Counted from the first letter of the stretch, positions 45,276-58,400 are shown. The stretch is 64,000 nucleotides of DNA from Pseudomonadota bacterium (GCA_016720075.1 JADJXW010000006.1:192527-256526), one strand, 5' to 3'. Notes: a model not told the origin generated them from the sequence alone. Made by a program: numbers and translations.

Positions 45276-46509
45276 GCGCAGCGATCGTTCGCTGATCGTG
45301 GGACTGGACATCGGCACGTCCAAGGTCGTCTGCCTGGTGGGCGAGGTCGCGCCCGACGGCAGCGTGGAGGTCGTGGGCCTGGGCTCGCATCCCTCGCGCG
45401 GGCTCAAGAAGGGCGTGGTGGTGAACATCGAGTCCACCGTGCAATCCATCCAGCGCGCCGTGGAAGAGGCCGAGCTGATGGCCGGCTGCCAGATCCACTC
45501 GGTGTTCGCCGGCATCGCCGGCAGCCACGTGCGCAGCCTCAATTCGCATGGCGTCGTGGCCATCCGCGACCGCGAGGTCAGCGATGTCGATGTGCAGCAC
45601 GTGATCGACGCGGCCAAGGCGGTGGCCATCCCCGCCGACCAGCGCATCCTGCATGTGCTGCCGCAGGAATACATCATCGACGGCCAGGAAGGCATCCGCG
45701 ATCCGATCGGCATGTCCGGCGTGCGCCTCGAGGCCAAGGTGCACATCGTCACCGGCGCCGACAGCGCCGCGCAGAACATCGTCAAGTGCGTGCAGCGCTG
45801 CGGCCTGGTGGTCGAGGACATGGTGCTGGAGCAGCTGGCCTCGAGCCACGCGGTTCTCACCGACGACGAAAAGGAGCTGGGCGTGTGCCTGGTGGACATC
45901 GGCGGCGGCACGACCGACCTTGCGGTGTTCTCGCAGGGTGCGATCCGCCACACGGCGGTGATCCCCATTGCCGGCGACCAGGTGACCAACGACATCGCGG
46001 TGTCGATGCGCACGCCCACGCACTACGCCGAAGACATCAAGGTGCGCTACGCCTGCGCGCTGTCGCAGCTGGCCAATTCCGACGAGAGCATCGAGGTGCC
46101 CAGCGTGGGCGAACGGCCGGCGCGGCGCCTGGCGCGCCAGACGCTGGCCGAGGTGGTGGAGCCGCGCTACGAGGAGCTCTTCGGCCTGGTGCGCGACGAG
46201 CTTCGCCGCAGCGGCTTCGAGGAGATCATCGCCGCCGGCATCGTGCTGACCGGCGGCAGCGCGCGCATGGAAGGCGCGATCGATCTTGCCGAAGAGGTGT
46301 TCCACATGCCGGTGCGGCTGGGTCTGCCGCAGCAGCATCAGGTCAAGGGGCTCGCCGAAGTCGTGCAGAACCCCATCTATTCGACCGGCGTGGGGCTCTT
46401 GCTCCACGCCCGGGAGAACGCGCAGGGGGCGTCACGGGGACGCGTCCTGCCCACGAACGTGCAGGGGATCCTTGATCGCATGCAGTCGTGGTTCAAGGGC
46501 AGTTTTTAG
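45268..46509 (+). CDS. ftsA: Cell division protein FtsA
   Basis: This actin-like ATPase tethers FtsZ to the membrane. The 413 residues have phosphate 1 loop GLDIGTSKVVCLVGE, the inserted 1C domain, phosphate 2 VDIGGGTTDLAVF, adenosine loop VLTGGSARMEG, and a C-terminal amphipathic helix (ILDRMQSWFKGSF) for membrane binding. The start is GTG 45268, overlapping ftsQ by 8 bases. ftsZ follows 30 bases later behind GAGGAG. Confidence 0.96.
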   Translation: MAKRSDRSLIVGLDIGTSKVVCLVGEVAPDGSVEVVGLGSHPSRGLKKGVVVNIESTVQSIQRAVEEAELMAGCQIHSVFAGIAGSHVRSLNSHGVVAIRDREVSDVDVQHVIDAAKAVAIPADQRILHVLPQEYIIDGQEGIRDPIGMSGVRLEAKVHIVTGADSAAQNIVKCVQRCGLVVEDMVLEQLASSHAVLTDDEKELGVCLVDIGGGTTDLAVFSQGAIRHTAVIPIAGDQVTNDIAVSMRTPTHYAEDIKVRYACALSQLANSDESIEVPSVGERPARRLARQTLAEVVEPRYEELFGLVRDELRRSGFEEIIAAGIVLTGGSARMEGAIDLAEEVFHMPVRLGLPQQHQVKGLAEVVQNPIYSTGVGLLLHARENAQGASRGRVLPTNVQGILDRMQSWFKGSF

Positions 46510-46539
46510 TTTCGTTTTCCAAGTGAGGAGCTGACAACC

Positions 46540-47759
46540 ATGTTCGAAGTAATGGATGCCTACAGCCAGAACGCTGTAATCAAGGTCATCGGTGTGGGCG
46601 GCGGCGGCGGCAACGCCGTGGCGCACATGGTGACATCGGGAATCGAGGGCGTGGAGTTCATGTGCATCAACACCGATGCGCAGGCGCTCAAGCACTCGAA
46701 GGTCAAGACCGCGCTGCAGATCGGCAGCGACATCACCAAGGGGCTTGGAGCGGGTGCGAATCCGGAAGTGGGCCGTGCCGCTGCCCTTGAAGACCGCGAA
46801 CGCCTGATCGAGATGATCGACGGCACCGACATGCTGTTCATCACCGCCGGCATGGGCGGTGGCACCGGCACCGGCGCGGCGCCCGTCGTGGCGCAGCTGG
46901 CCAAGGAGCTGGGCATCCTGACGGTGGCCGTGGTCACCCGCCCGTTCGAGATGGAAGGCGGCAAGCGCCACCGGGCCGCGGACAACGGCATCGCGGAACT
47001 GTCGAAGTACGTGGATTCGCTGATCACCATCCCGAACCAGAAGCTGCTGACGGTGCTGGGCAGCGCCACCACGCTGCTGGATGCGTTCAAGTCGGCCAAC
47101 CAGGTGCTGCAGGGCGCCGTGCAGGGCATCGCCGAACTGATCACGCGCCCGGGCCTCATCAACGTGGACTTCGCCGACGTGCGCACGGTGATGAGCGAGA
47201 CCGGCATGGCGATGATGGGCAGCGGCTCGGACGCGGCGAAGGTCGCGCGCGCGCGGCGGCCGAGGCGGCGGTTTCCTCGCCGCTGCTCGAGCACGTGGAC
47301 CTGGCCGATGCGCAGGGCATCCTGGTCAACGTCACCGCCGGCATGGACATGTCGATCGGTGAATTCCAGGAAGTGGGCTCCATCGTCAAGGAGTTCGCCT
47401 CGGATGAAGCCACCGTGGTCGTGGGCACCGTCATCGATCCGGAGATGCAGGACGAACTGCGTGTCACGGTGGTGGCCACGGGCCTGAACCGCGTTGCGCA
47501 GCCGAGCCGGGGTCGCGACAGCTACCGCGAGCCGGCGCGAGAGGCGCCCGTGCGCGAGTCGCACATGGCGCGCGACGTGGGCATGCGGGCGGTGAAGCGT
47601 CCGATGCCGACACTGCAGCCGGTAGCCACCGACTACGCTGGCCTCGACAAGCCGGCGGTGCAGCGCTTCGCGCGCGCGGTGGGTGACGGCATGGGCGGCG
47701 CGCCGGTGGACGAGGATCTGCTGGATATCCCGGCATTCCTGCGTCGACAGGCCGACTGA
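46540..47759 (+). CDS. ftsZ: Cell division GTPase FtsZ (apparent single-base frameshift)
   Basis: This tubulin-like GTPase forms the Z-ring. Joined across a frameshift it is about 406 residues: [15 protein letters not shown], the tubulin signature [26 protein letters not shown], the T7 region after the break ([22 protein letters not shown]), a variable linker and the C-terminal [12 protein letters not shown] that contacts FtsA and ZapD. After GSGSDAAK near 47241 the frame is lost; one extra base gives [20 protein letters not shown], which aligns with known FtsZ without a length change. GAGGAG sits 9 bases before ATG 46540. Confidence 0.93.
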
Positions 47760-47861
47760 CCTTGCGTGGACGGCGGCTCCCGCAGGCCGCCGGTGCGTCG
47801 CAAAGTGTTGTGGTACGGTAGCCGTCTCCTCACCGGCTACCGGACCTAAGCGCATCGCTCG

Positions 47862-48791
47862 ATGTTCGGTCAACGCACCCTCAGAACCAGCATTCGCGCC
47901 AGTGGCGTGGGCCTGCACAGCGGCGCCCAGGTCGTGATGACGGTGCATCCGGCACCGCCCAACCACGGCATCGTCTTTCGCCGCGCCGATCTTCCCCAGC
48001 CCGTGGATATTCCCGCGCGCGCCGAGTACGTGGGAGCGACGCAGCTGGGCACCGTGCTGCGGCAGGGCGAGGTGCGGGTCTCGACGGTCGAGCACCTGAT
48101 GTCCGCGTTCGCGGGCCTGGGCGTGGACAATGCGCTGGTGGAAGTCAGCGCCGCCGAAGTCCCCATCATGGACGGCAGCGCCAGCCCCTTCGTCTTCCTG
48201 CTGCAGTCGGCGGGCATCGAGGAGCAGAAGCCGGCCAAGCGCTTCGCGCGCATCACCCGCCGCGTCGAGGTGAAGGACGGCGACAAATGGGCGCGCTTTG
48301 ATCCCCACGAAGGATTTCGGGTGAACTTCGAGATCGAGTTCAACCACCCCATCTTCCAGCGCAGCAGCTCGCGCGCCACGATGGAGTTCTCCTCCATCAC
48401 CTACCTGAAGGAGGTCAGCCGCGCGCGCACCTTCGGGTTCATGCGCGACATCGAGACGCTGCGCAAGCACAACCTGGCGCTGGGGGGGAACCTCGACAAC
48501 GCCATCGTGCTGGATGATTCGAAAGTGCTCAACGAGGACGGCCTGCGATCGCAGGACGAGTTCGTGAAGCACAAGATCCTGGATGCCATCGGCGACCTGT
48601 ACCTTTTCGGGCGCACGATCATCGGCGAGTTCAGCGGCTTCAAGTCGGGCCACGACCTGAACAACCGGCTGCTGCGTGCGCTGCTGGCCGAGCCCGACGC
48701 CTGGGAAGAGGTGCTGTTCGAATCGCCGGAGGAAGTGCCCATCGCCTACGTGGACACGCCGAACCGGCTGCGCGAGTACCTCGACCTGTAG
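47862..48791 (+). CDS. lpxC: UDP-3-O-acyl-N-acetylglucosamine deacetylase LpxC
   Basis: This zinc enzyme performs the committed step of lipid A synthesis and is controlled by FtsH proteolysis in E. coli. The 309 residues show [39 protein letters not shown] (zinc His), [13 protein letters not shown], and the second zinc pair in [15 protein letters not shown]. It is separated from ftsZ by a 102-base gap that may hold its own promoter, although no clear hexamers were found. It is the end of the dcw cluster. Confidence 0.96.
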   Translation: MFGQRTLRTSIRASGVGLHSGAQVVMTVHPAPPNHGIVFRRADLPQPVDIPARAEYVGATQLGTVLRQGEVRVSTVEHLMSAFAGLGVDNALVEVSAAEVPIMDGSASPFVFLLQSAGIEEQKPAKRFARITRRVEVKDGDKWARFDPHEGFRVNFEIEFNHPIFQRSSSRATMEFSSITYLKEVSRARTFGFMRDIETLRKHNLALGGNLDNAIVLDDSKVLNEDGLRSQDEFVKHKILDAIGDLYLFGRTIIGEFSGFKSGHDLNNRLLRALLAEPDAWEEVLFESPEEVPIAYVDTPNRLREYLDL

Positions 48792-49154
48792 CTAGCGCGC
48801 CTGCGGGCGAGGCGATATCCGCACGGTGATCCGGGGATTGGCACCCGACATGCCGACAAAGGCCCCGGTTTCGGCCGCCTCGACGGCCGCCACCCGCAGC
48901 CGGGTGGCCCAGGTGGCCGACTCCGCGAACAGCACGATTTCCGCCGGTTTCAGCAGGCAGGTGAGCAGGCGGGGCCTGAGCTCTTCGGGCAGGCTGGCCC
49001 GTATCACATCGATATGTGAAGGCGCGCCGGACCCTCCCTGGGCGGGGAGTACGACGCCGGATTTCTGGCTGATGCGACGCAGCACCGTCGCAGCAGACTG
49101 AACTGTGCGGAAGGCACGGTTTGGCGGGTTGTGTCGGGGGGGCTTCTTGGGCAT
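48792..49154 (-). CDS. DciA-like (DUF721) protein
   Basis: This 120-residue protein matches the DUF721/DciA family in composition and place (between lpxC and the secA-side M23 gene). The core reads ELRPRLLTCLLKPAEIVLFAESATWATRLRV followed by a basic tail; only WATRLRV and LLKPAEIVLFAES are quoted as the diagnostic block. DciA loads the replicative helicase DnaB in bacteria lacking DnaC. It is the only minus-strand gene between lpxC and secA and its stop abuts the lpxC stop. This is a divergent member; assignment leans on synteny. Confidence 0.75.
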   Translation of the reverse strand: MPKKPPRHNPPNRAFRTVQSAATVLRRISQKSGVVLPAQGGSGAPSHIDVIRASLPEELRPRLLTCLLKPAEIVLFAESATWATRLRVAAVEAAETGAFVGMSGANPRITVRISPRPQAR

Positions 49155-49187
49155 AGTCGGCCGACGTTCCGGCCACGGCTAGCCTAA

Positions 49188-50069
49188 ATGAACCTGATCT
49201 TTTTCTCGCGCAGGCAGGGCCAGGCCAGGCATCTCCACCTGACCCATCCCCTGACGCTGGGCGTCCTGGCGGTGACGGGTCTTGCCCTGCTCGGGGCGGC
49301 CTTCGCGGTGGGCATGCGGCTGGGCAGCAGTGGCATCACCTCGCGCTCGCAGCTGGCGGAACTGGCCAGCCTGCGCCAGCAGGTTCAGGACCGCGTTGAT
49401 TCCATGTCCGTGCGGGTGGGCGAGCTCAACGCCCATGTCATCCGGCTCGATGCGCTGGGCAAGCGCCTGACGCAGATGGCAAATATCACCAGCGGCGAGC
49501 TGAATTTCGATGCCGCGCCGGCCCTGGGCGGTCCCGAGGACGAATCCGTGGGCGCCATCGCCCAAATCCCCGATCTCACCAAGATGATGGATGACGTGCA
49601 GCAGCGGCTCGAAAGCCGCGATGCGCAGCTGCTGGCGCTCGAGAATGTCATCCTGTCCCGCGCGCTGAGCGAGTCCATCCGGCCCGAGGGTCGGCCGGTG
49701 CTGACGGGCTACATTTCCTCGTATTTCGGTGGTCGCCCCGACCCCTTCGACGGCCACGAATCGATCCACAAGGGCGTGGATTTCGCCGGCTCCGCCGGCG
49801 ACCAGGTGCTGGCCGTGGCGGCCGGCGTGGTCACCCGGGCCGCTGCTGCCTCCGGCTATGGCAACCTGATCGAGATCAACCACGGCAATGGTTATGTCAC
49901 CCGCTATGGCCACAACCAGAACCTGCTGGTGGCCGTGGGCGATACCGTGGTGCGGGGCCAGCCCGTGGCGCTGATGGGCTCCACCGGCCGTTCCACCGGG
50001 CCGCACGTGCACTTCGAAGTGCTCCGCAACGGGTCTCACATCAACCCGCTGTCCTTCGTCGACCCCTAG
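49188..50069 (+). CDS. M23/LytM-family metallopeptidase, membrane-anchored
   Basis: This 293-residue protein has an N-terminal span (LGVLAVTGLALLGAAFAVGM), a coiled-coil linker (AELASLRQQVQDRVDSMSVR) and a C-terminal M23 domain with all zinc ligands: HKGVDFAG and GPHVHFEV, plus GNLIEINHGNGYVTRYGH. It is therefore probably an active peptidoglycan endopeptidase of the periplasm, or a regulator of one. Genes of this kind lie upstream of secA in Pseudomonas and Xanthomonas, as here. Confidence 0.9.
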   Translation: MNLIFFSRRQGQARHLHLTHPLTLGVLAVTGLALLGAAFAVGMRLGSSGITSRSQLAELASLRQQVQDRVDSMSVRVGELNAHVIRLDALGKRLTQMANITSGELNFDAAPALGGPEDESVGAIAQIPDLTKMMDDVQQRLESRDAQLLALENVILSRALSESIRPEGRPVLTGYISSYFGGRPDPFDGHESIHKGVDFAGSAGDQVLAVAAGVVTRAAAASGYGNLIEINHGNGYVTRYGHNQNLLVAVGDTVVRGQPVALMGSTGRSTGPHVHFEVLRNGSHINPLSFVDP

Positions 50070-50216
50070 GGCCGGGTCCAGACCCGACCCCCTGGTTCTC
50101 GGCGGGCATCTGCCCCGCCAACTATCGTAAAATATCGCGTTGCCTTGCCGGGGCTTGAAACGCCTCGCCATGGCTTCACCTAGTTCCGATTGTCTGTCCA
50201 CGTCCCGGAAGGTCCT

Positions 50217-52960
<2,744 letters not shown>

Positions 52961-52985
<25 letters not shown>

Positions 52986-53386
52986 TCGCGGCGGTGCTGG
53001 TGCGGCGCGCGCCCGGCGCCGCGCCGGAAGTGCTTATCGCGCAGCGCCCGCCGGGCAAGTGGCAGGCGGGCCGCTGGGAATTCCCCGGCGGCAAGATCGA
53101 GCCGGCTGAATCCCCCGCAGATGCCGTGGTCCGCGAACTGCGCGAGGAACTGGGCGTGACCGTGCGCGCCGCGCGGCCGCTGGGGGATTTTCCACACGAT
53201 TACCAGGATCGCAGCGTCTGCATCGGCCTGTGGCTGGTGTCGGCCTGGGAGGGTGACCCCCAGGGTCTGGACGGGCAGGCGCTGCGCTGGGTGGCGCTGC
53301 CCCAGCTTGTGGACTGCGACCTGCTGGAAGCCGACCGCCCCATGCTCGAACCGCTGCGCCGCGCGCTGGGCTGGGCCGGCAGGTAA
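52961..53386 (+). CDS. mutT: 8-oxo-dGTP diphosphatase MutT
   Basis: This Nudix hydrolase clears oxidised guanine nucleotides. The 141 residues include the Nudix box [22 protein letters not shown], of which the catalytic REEL part is intact, and the preceding [16 protein letters not shown] typical of MutT. The likely start is GTG 52961, inside the 3' end of secA (25-base overlap), with no strong ribosome site. secA-mutT adjacency is conserved in Pseudomonas. Confidence 0.92.
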
Positions 53387-53395
53387 TATAAACGC

Positions 53396-53779
53396 ATGAG
53401 CAACGAACAAAACCTGCCCGATATCCGCTTCGACGCCGCCAACCTCTACCAGGAAGACGTGTTCACCGATCGCACGGCCGGCACCATCCGCCGCCTCGCG
53501 CCGGTTCTGCCCAGCGGGGAACGCGATGCCACGCGCCCGGTGCTGTTCAGCGGCCAGACGCAGCTGCTGACTCCCGGCGGCGTGCTGCCGCTGGGTTTCG
53601 AGATCGAGGCAGCCTCGCTCGAAGAGGCCATGGCGAAGTTCCCTGCCGCCGTGCAGGAAGCCCTCGCGCAGGCCATCGAAGAGGCGCGCGAGATGCGTCG
53701 CGAAGCGCAATCGCGCATCGTCGTGCCCGAGGCCGGCGGCGGCCTGGGCGGCGGCGGCGGCGGTCGAATCAAGCTCTGA
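53396..53779 (+). CDS. Conserved hypothetical protein with Gly-rich C-terminus
   Basis: This 127-residue cytoplasmic protein has no signal peptide. The N-terminal half contains LPDIRFDAANLYQEDVFTDR and TRPVLFSGQTQLLTPGGVLP; a helix follows (AVQEALAQAIEEAREMRREA), then SRIVVPEAGGG and a run of Gly. I recall similar proteins in other Proteobacteria but know no function. It starts 9 bases after mutT and its TGA overlaps the next ATG, so it is probably co-transcribed with secA-mutT. Confidence 0.75.
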   Translation: MSNEQNLPDIRFDAANLYQEDVFTDRTAGTIRRLAPVLPSGERDATRPVLFSGQTQLLTPGGVLPLGFEIEAASLEEAMAKFPAAVQEALAQAIEEAREMRREAQSRIVVPEAGGGLGGGGGGRIKL

Positions 53780-55845
53780 TGAGGCGATCCTTGCCCGCGG
53801 CGCTGTGCGCCGCACTGCTGCCCCTGCTGCTCGTCGCCGCGCCGAAACCCGCGCAAGTGGATACCGCGCGGCTGCTGAACGCGGACCGCGAGCCCGGCCA
53901 GTGGCTCACCGTCGGTCGCACCTACGACGAGCAGCGCTACAGTCCCCTCACGCGCATCAACACCGGCAACGTCGACCAGCTCGGTCTCGCCTGGCACTAC
54001 GACCTCGATACCAATCGCGGCCAGGAAGCCTCGCCCATCGTCATCGACGGCGTGCTCTATGTGACCAGCGCGTGGAGCAAGCTGTTCGCGTTCAACGCGA
54101 AGACCGGCCGGCTGCTGTGGAAATACGATCCGCAGGTGCCGGGCTCCATCGGCATCAAGGGCTGCTGCGATGTGGTCAATCGCGGCGTGGCCGCGTGGAA
54201 GGGGCGCATTTATCTCGGAGCCTACGATGGCCGGCTGATCGCGCTGGATGCGAAGACCGGCAAGGTGGCCTGGTCGGTGCAGACCACGGATCCGGCCAAG
54301 GCCTACACCATCACCGGCGCGCCGCGCATCGCCAACGGCAAGGTGATCATAGGCAATGCGGGCTCCGAGATCGGCGTGCGTGGCTACGTCTCCGCCTACG
54401 ATGCAGCCGATGGCCGCCTGCTGTGGCGCTTCCACACGATTCCCGGCGATCCGGCGCAGCCTTACGAGAACGAGCAGATGCGCGCGGCGGCCGCCACCTG
54501 GACGGGTGACCTGTACTGGAAGCTCGGCGGCGCCACGGTGTGGGACGGCATGGTGTACGAGCCCGCCACCAACCTGGTGTATTTCGGCACCGCCAACGGC
54601 ACGCCGTGGGTCGCCGAGGCGCGCAGCCCGCAGGGCGGCGACAATCTCTTCACGACCAGCATCATTGCGGTGAATGCGGATACGGGTCGGTATGCCTGGC
54701 ACTACCAGGTGACCCCCGCGGAAACCTGGGACTACGACGCCACCAGCCCGCTGATGCTCGCGGACCTGACCATCGACGGCACTCCACGGCGCGCGTTGAT
54801 GCAGGTTTCCAAGAACGGGTTCTTCTACGCGCTGGACGCGGCCACGGGCGCGCTGCTGCGCGCGAAGAACTACACGGCGGTGAGCTGGGCCACGGGCATC
54901 GACATGCGCACGGGCCGGCCCATCGAGGTGCCCGAGGCGCGGTTTGGCAAGACCGGCAAGGCGGTGGTGGTTCAGCCGGGCGGGCAGGGCGCGCACAGCT
55001 GGCATCCGATGGCCTTCAGCCGCCGCACCGGCCTGCTGTACACGCCGGTGGTGGAGACCAGCCAGGGCTTCGCGCCTGATCCGAACTATCGCCCGCGCAT
55101 AGGCGCAGCGAATGCGGGCACGGGCCGCGCGCCGGCCAGCGTGTACGAGGGCGTGCATGCCGATGTGCCGCGCAACGCGAGGGCTTTTCTGATCGCGTGG
55201 GATCCCGTGGCCACGCGCGAGGTATGGCGCTCGGATCTTCGCGGAACCATCGCCTCGGGCGCGCTGGCCACGGCCGGTGGCCTGGTGTTCCAGGGGGCGC
55301 AGCGCGGCGAGTTCTCGGCCTTCCGCGACAGCGATGGCGCGAAGCTGTGGTCCACCGATCCGCAGACCGGCGTTGTGGCCGCGCCGGTGAGCTACATGGT
55401 GGATGGCGAGCAGTACATCGCGGTGCTCGCCGGTTACGGCACGCGCGACTACTACGCGGGCAACAATTCGCGGCTGCTGGTGTACCGGCTGGGTGGCAAG
55501 GCGAAACTGCCGCCACCGGCCGCGCCGCCGCCGCCACGGCAGCTGAATCCGCCGCCGCTGTTCGGCACCGCGGAAATTCTGGAGCGCGGCGCGCGCCTCT
55601 ACAACGAGAACTGCACCATGTGCCACGACACGGCCTATGGCAATCGCGGGCTGTTCCCCGACCTGCGCTACTCGCCGACGATCAATTCATCCGATGCCTT
55701 CCGCGCCGTGGTGCTGGATGGCGTGCTGACGCCGCGCGGCATGGTCTCGTTCCGCGAGCGCTTCGGCGACGAGGATGCCGAGGCGGTGCGCGCCTACATC
55801 ACTCAGCGGGCTCATCAGGCCTTGCCGGCCCGTCCGGCCCCGTAG
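53779..55845 (+). CDS. PQQ-dependent alcohol dehydrogenase with C-terminal cytochrome c (quinohemoprotein)
   Basis: This 688-residue periplasmic enzyme oxidises alcohols and passes electrons to a c heme. It has a signal peptide, an eight-bladed beta-propeller with tryptophan-docking-type repeats ([17 protein letters not shown]), the adjacent Cys129-Cys130 ring found in quinoprotein dehydrogenases ([12 protein letters not shown]), [10 protein letters not shown] near the PQQ site, and a C-terminal heme motif C612-T-M-C-H616. No PQQ synthesis genes are nearby. It is placed between the secA-mutT group and yacG and overlaps the 3' end of yacG on the other strand by 47 bases. Confidence 0.92.
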   Translation: MRRSLPAALCAALLPLLLVAAPKPAQVDTARLLNADREPGQWLTVGRTYDEQRYSPLTRINTGNVDQLGLAWHYDLDTNRGQEASPIVIDGVLYVTSAWSKLFAFNAKTGRLLWKYDPQVPGSIGIKGCCDVVNRGVAAWKGRIYLGAYDGRLIALDAKTGKVAWSVQTTDPAKAYTITGAPRIANGKVIIGNAGSEIGVRGYVSAYDAADGRLLWRFHTIPGDPAQPYENEQMRAAAATWTGDLYWKLGGATVWDGMVYEPATNLVYFGTANGTPWVAEARSPQGGDNLFTTSIIAVNADTGRYAWHYQVTPAETWDYDATSPLMLADLTIDGTPRRALMQVSKNGFFYALDAATGALLRAKNYTAVSWATGIDMRTGRPIEVPEARFGKTGKAVVVQPGGQGAHSWHPMAFSRRTGLLYTPVVETSQGFAPDPNYRPRIGAANAGTGRAPASVYEGVHADVPRNARAFLIAWDPVATREVWRSDLRGTIASGALATAGGLVFQGAQRGEFSAFRDSDGAKLWSTDPQTGVVAAPVSYMVDGEQYIAVLAGYGTRDYYAGNNSRLLVYRLGGKAKLPPPAAPPPPRQLNPPPLFGTAEILERGARLYNENCTMCHDTAYGNRGLFPDLRYSPTINSSDAFRAVVLDGVLTPRGMVSFRERFGDEDAEAVRAYITQRAHQALPARPAP

Positions 55846-55996
55846 CGCTCTCGCCCGGAATCGAGCGCTCTTCGGCGAACCAGGCGCCCAGGTCCACCAT
55901 GCGGCAGCGCTCGCTGCAGAACGGCCGGAACTTCGATTCCGGCGTGAACGGCACTTCGCGCTGGCAGGTGGGGCAGCGCACGCGCGGGGCTTTCAT
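55799..55996 (-). CDS. yacG: DNA gyrase inhibitor YacG (zinc ribbon)
   Basis: This 65-residue protein has the YacG zinc finger: CPTC, then PFCSERC, with the family ending [14 protein letters not shown]. YacG binds GyrB and protects gyrase in E. coli. It is typically found with zapD and coaE, as here. Its 3' end is antisense to the end of the PQQ dehydrogenase. The acidic, Pro-rich tail is variable in the family. Confidence 0.93.
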   Translation of the reverse strand: MKAPRVRCPTCQREVPFTPESKFRPFCSERCRMVDLGAWFAEERSIPGESATGPDGPARPDEPAE

Positions 55997-56011
55997 CCGC
56001 GTGGGCGCTTC

Positions 56012-56848
56012 TTAGCAGGTGACCAGCTGGAAGGGGATGTCGCCCTCGGCCTGCGAGGGCCTGGCGGCAAGGCCGTTCCACTTCAGGAAGCGCACGCTGC
56101 AGCGATGGTGGCTGCCGCTGATTTCCGGATAGATGCCCGCGGCGGCCGGCAGGCAGATGCGCAGCAGCTGCAGCGGCGTGTCGCGCTCGAAATTGATGGT
56201 GAACGTGCCGCCCGCGGCGATCTCGCTGCGGCTGCGGCCGTTCTGGCGCGTGAGCCACAGAACCTCGGCCACGGCATCGCACAGCGGGCGCAGCAGCGCG
56301 AGCCATTCATTGAACGCCTGCGTGCGGCTGGCGGCATCCTGGTTGAGCCAGAAGAAGTAGTCCGGCAGATCGAACTCGCAGGTGCCGCCGGGAATGGCGC
56401 TGCGATGCTTGATGGCCGCGAGGAACTCCGAATCGCGCAGCGGCTGCAGGTACGCCGCGCCCGCCGCCGACAGCGCCGAGCGCAGCCGCGTGAGGTTGTT
56501 GATGAGCGCGCGCAGGCGGCCGCCGTCGACGCCGGACTTGTTCTCGAACTCGGCCAGCTGCAGCAGGTGCCGCTCGATTTCCTTCAGCACCTCGGACCGC
56601 ACATCGCTGCGCGTGGTGATGGCCAGGATGTCGATCAGGCTGCCCACGGCCGCGCGGCTGCCCCACTGGCTCGCTTTCTCGTTGTGGTAGAGCGCCTGGT
56701 TGTAGAGGTAGTCAAGGCGCAGGAAGGTGCGCATGCGTTCGTTGAGCGGCTGCTCGAAGATGAGCGGCGCGGCCGCAGCCGCCACGGCCGACGTGGGCGC
56801 TAGCTGCTCGGCTGTCGAGGAATCATGGGCCATCTTCGTATTGTGCAT
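56012..56848 (-). CDS. zapD: Cell division protein ZapD
   Basis: ZapD crosslinks FtsZ filaments through the FtsZ C-terminal tail. The 278 residues match the family (PLNERMRTFLRLDYLYNQAL; SEFLAAIKHRSAIPGGTCEF; PDYFFWLN; GIYPEISGSHHRCSVRFL), after an N-terminal extension of about 35 Ala/Ser/Thr-rich residues. The start is ATG 56848; a second ATG at 56833 is possible. It is co-directional with yacG and coaE. Confidence 0.92.
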   Translation of the reverse strand: MHNTKMAHDSSTAEQLAPTSAVAAAAAPLIFEQPLNERMRTFLRLDYLYNQALYHNEKASQWGSRAAVGSLIDILAITTRSDVRSEVLKEIERHLLQLAEFENKSGVDGGRLRALINNLTRLRSALSAAGAAYLQPLRDSEFLAAIKHRSAIPGGTCEFDLPDYFFWLNQDAASRTQAFNEWLALLRPLCDAVAEVLWLTRQNGRSRSEIAAGGTFTINFERDTPLQLLRICLPAAAGIYPEISGSHHRCSVRFLKWNGLAARPSQAEGDIPFQLVTC

Positions 56849-56872
56849 AACTCCAATGGCTGAAGTAAGGGT

Positions 56873-57495
56873 TCAGTCCGGTCTGTCGGCGGATCCGGAC
56901 AGTGTCCCGGCCATTTGCAGGTAGCGTCGGTGCAGCGATTCGACCTGTGGCGCAAGCACTTCGGTGCCTGATTCATTCGCGATCACGTCATCGGCCACGG
57001 CCAGGCGCGCGGCGCGCGCGGCCTGAGCCGCCAGCATGCTGCGCGCCTGCTCGGCGGTGAGGCCGTCGCGCAGCATCAGCCGCCCGAGCTGGACCTGTGG
57101 GTCGCAGTCCACCAGCAGCACCCGGTCGTATTGGCGCTGCGTTCCGGTTTCCACCAGCAGCGGCACGGCGATGATCTGGTAGGGGCCGCCGGCCCGGGCG
57201 AAATCCCGGCCACGCGCTCGCGGATGGCCGGATGAGTGATGGCTTCGAGCCGGGCGCGGGCTGCCGGATCTGAAAACACGATCTCGCGCAGCCGCGCCCG
57301 GTCGAGGGCGCCGTCCGCGCGGAGCACTTCCGGGCCGAACTGCCCGGCAATCTGGGCGAGGGCGGGCGTGCCCGGGGCCACGATGTCGCGGGCGACCTGG
57401 TCGGTGTCGATGAGTTTTGCGCCCAGCGCCTCGAACAGGCGCGCCACCGTGCTCTTGCCGCTGGCCACACCGCCCGTCAGCGCGATGCGCAGCAT
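56873..57495 (-). CDS. coaE: Dephospho-CoA kinase CoaE (apparent single-base frameshift)
   Basis: CoaE phosphorylates dephospho-CoA, the last step of CoA synthesis. Joined across a frameshift it is about 207 residues: P-loop [42 protein letters not shown], then after the break [13 protein letters not shown] and [20 protein letters not shown]. One base is missing at about 57205-57210 (minus-strand G run); adding it reads [19 protein letters not shown]. CoaE is essential in most bacteria. The ATG at 57495 is 4 bases from the pilD stop. Confidence 0.9.
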
Positions 57496-57499
57496 GGCT

Positions 57500-58393
57500 T
57501 CAGCGCGGGCCGTACAGGCCCAGGTAGCGATCGACCAGCGCCGGTCCCCACATCAGCATGATCCAGCCAGCGGCCGCGAGGTAGGGGCCAAAGGCCATGG
57601 GGACGCCCTTGCCGCGCTTGCCCAGCACGATCGAAGCGATGCCGACCAGCGCGCCCACGCCGGCGGCGCCGATGATGATGGGCAGCAGCATCTGCCAGCC
57701 CAGCCAGGCTCCAAGCGCGGCCAGCAGCTTGAAGTCGCCGTAGCCCATGCCTTCCTTGCCGGTGATGAGCTTGAACAGGTGGTAGACGCTCCACAGGCTG
57801 AGATAGCCGGCCACCGCGCCGATCACCGCGGTGCGGAGGTCGACGGGCAGGTGGTCCACGGGCAGCCGGTCGCCGGCAGGCAGCAGGATGGGCAGCAGCA
57901 GTCCGATCCACAGCAGCGGCAGCGTCATGCCATCGGGCAGCAGCTGCGTGTCCATGTCGATCACGGCCATGCCGATGAGGAACCACGTCAAGACGAGCGC
58001 CGCGCCCGTCGTCCAGTTCATGCCGAACTTCCAGGCGACCAGGGCGGATAGCACCGCAGTGGCCAGCTCGACGATGGGATACCGCGCGCCGATGGGCCTG
58101 GCACAGCGCGCGCATTTGCCGCGCAGCGCCAGGTAGCTGACCACCGGGATGTTCTGCAGCGCGGTGATCTGCGCCTTGCAGCCCGGGCATGCGGAGCGCG
58201 GGCGGATGAGATCGTAGGGTTCCGCGGGCGGCGCTTCCTTGCCCTCGAGGGCAAGGCACTCGCGCCGCCACATGCGTTCCAGCATCACCGGCACGCGGTG
58301 GATCACCACGTTCAGGAAACTGCCAACCAGCAGGCCCAGCACGAACACCAGCGCCATGAACGCCGCCGGCGAGACGGTGGCGTCCGCGAGCAT
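57500..58393 (-). CDS. pilD: Type IV prepilin peptidase and N-methyltransferase PilD
   Basis: PilD cleaves and methylates type IV prepilins and type II secretion pseudopilins. The 297 residues have about eight spans, a cytoplasmic zinc loop with CPGCK and CARC, and the two catalytic Asp motifs [10 protein letters not shown] and MGYGDFKLL. The zinc loop includes [18 protein letters not shown] as in the Pseudomonas and Xanthomonas proteins. Order pilB-pilC-pilD-coaE on the minus strand is typical of the group. Confidence 0.95.
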   Translation of the reverse strand: MLADATVSPAAFMALVFVLGLLVGSFLNVVIHRVPVMLERMWRRECLALEGKEAPPAEPYDLIRPRSACPGCKAQITALQNIPVVSYLALRGKCARCARPIGARYPIVELATAVLSALVAWKFGMNWTTGAALVLTWFLIGMAVIDMDTQLLPDGMTLPLLWIGLLLPILLPAGDRLPVDHLPVDLRTAVIGAVAGYLSLWSVYHLFKLITGKEGMGYGDFKLLAALGAWLGWQMLLPIIIGAAGVGALVGIASIVLGKRGKGVPMAFGPYLAAAGWIMLMWGPALVDRYLGLYGPR

Positions 58394-58400
58394 CAGCGCG

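Noticed and set aside
47230..47260. Programmed ribosomal frameshift in ftsZ
   Set aside because: No slippery heptamer, stem-loop or internal Shine-Dalgarno arrangement is evident, and five other genes show the same single-base loss, which an error explains better.
50096..50125. Possible terminator hairpin GGCGGG/CCCGCC after the M23 gene
   Set aside because: The stem is short and no T-run follows; the region may equally be part of the secA leader.
50128..50133. TAAAAT as -10 of a secA promoter
   Set aside because: No -35 hexamer at suitable spacing; a single AT-rich hexamer is too weak.
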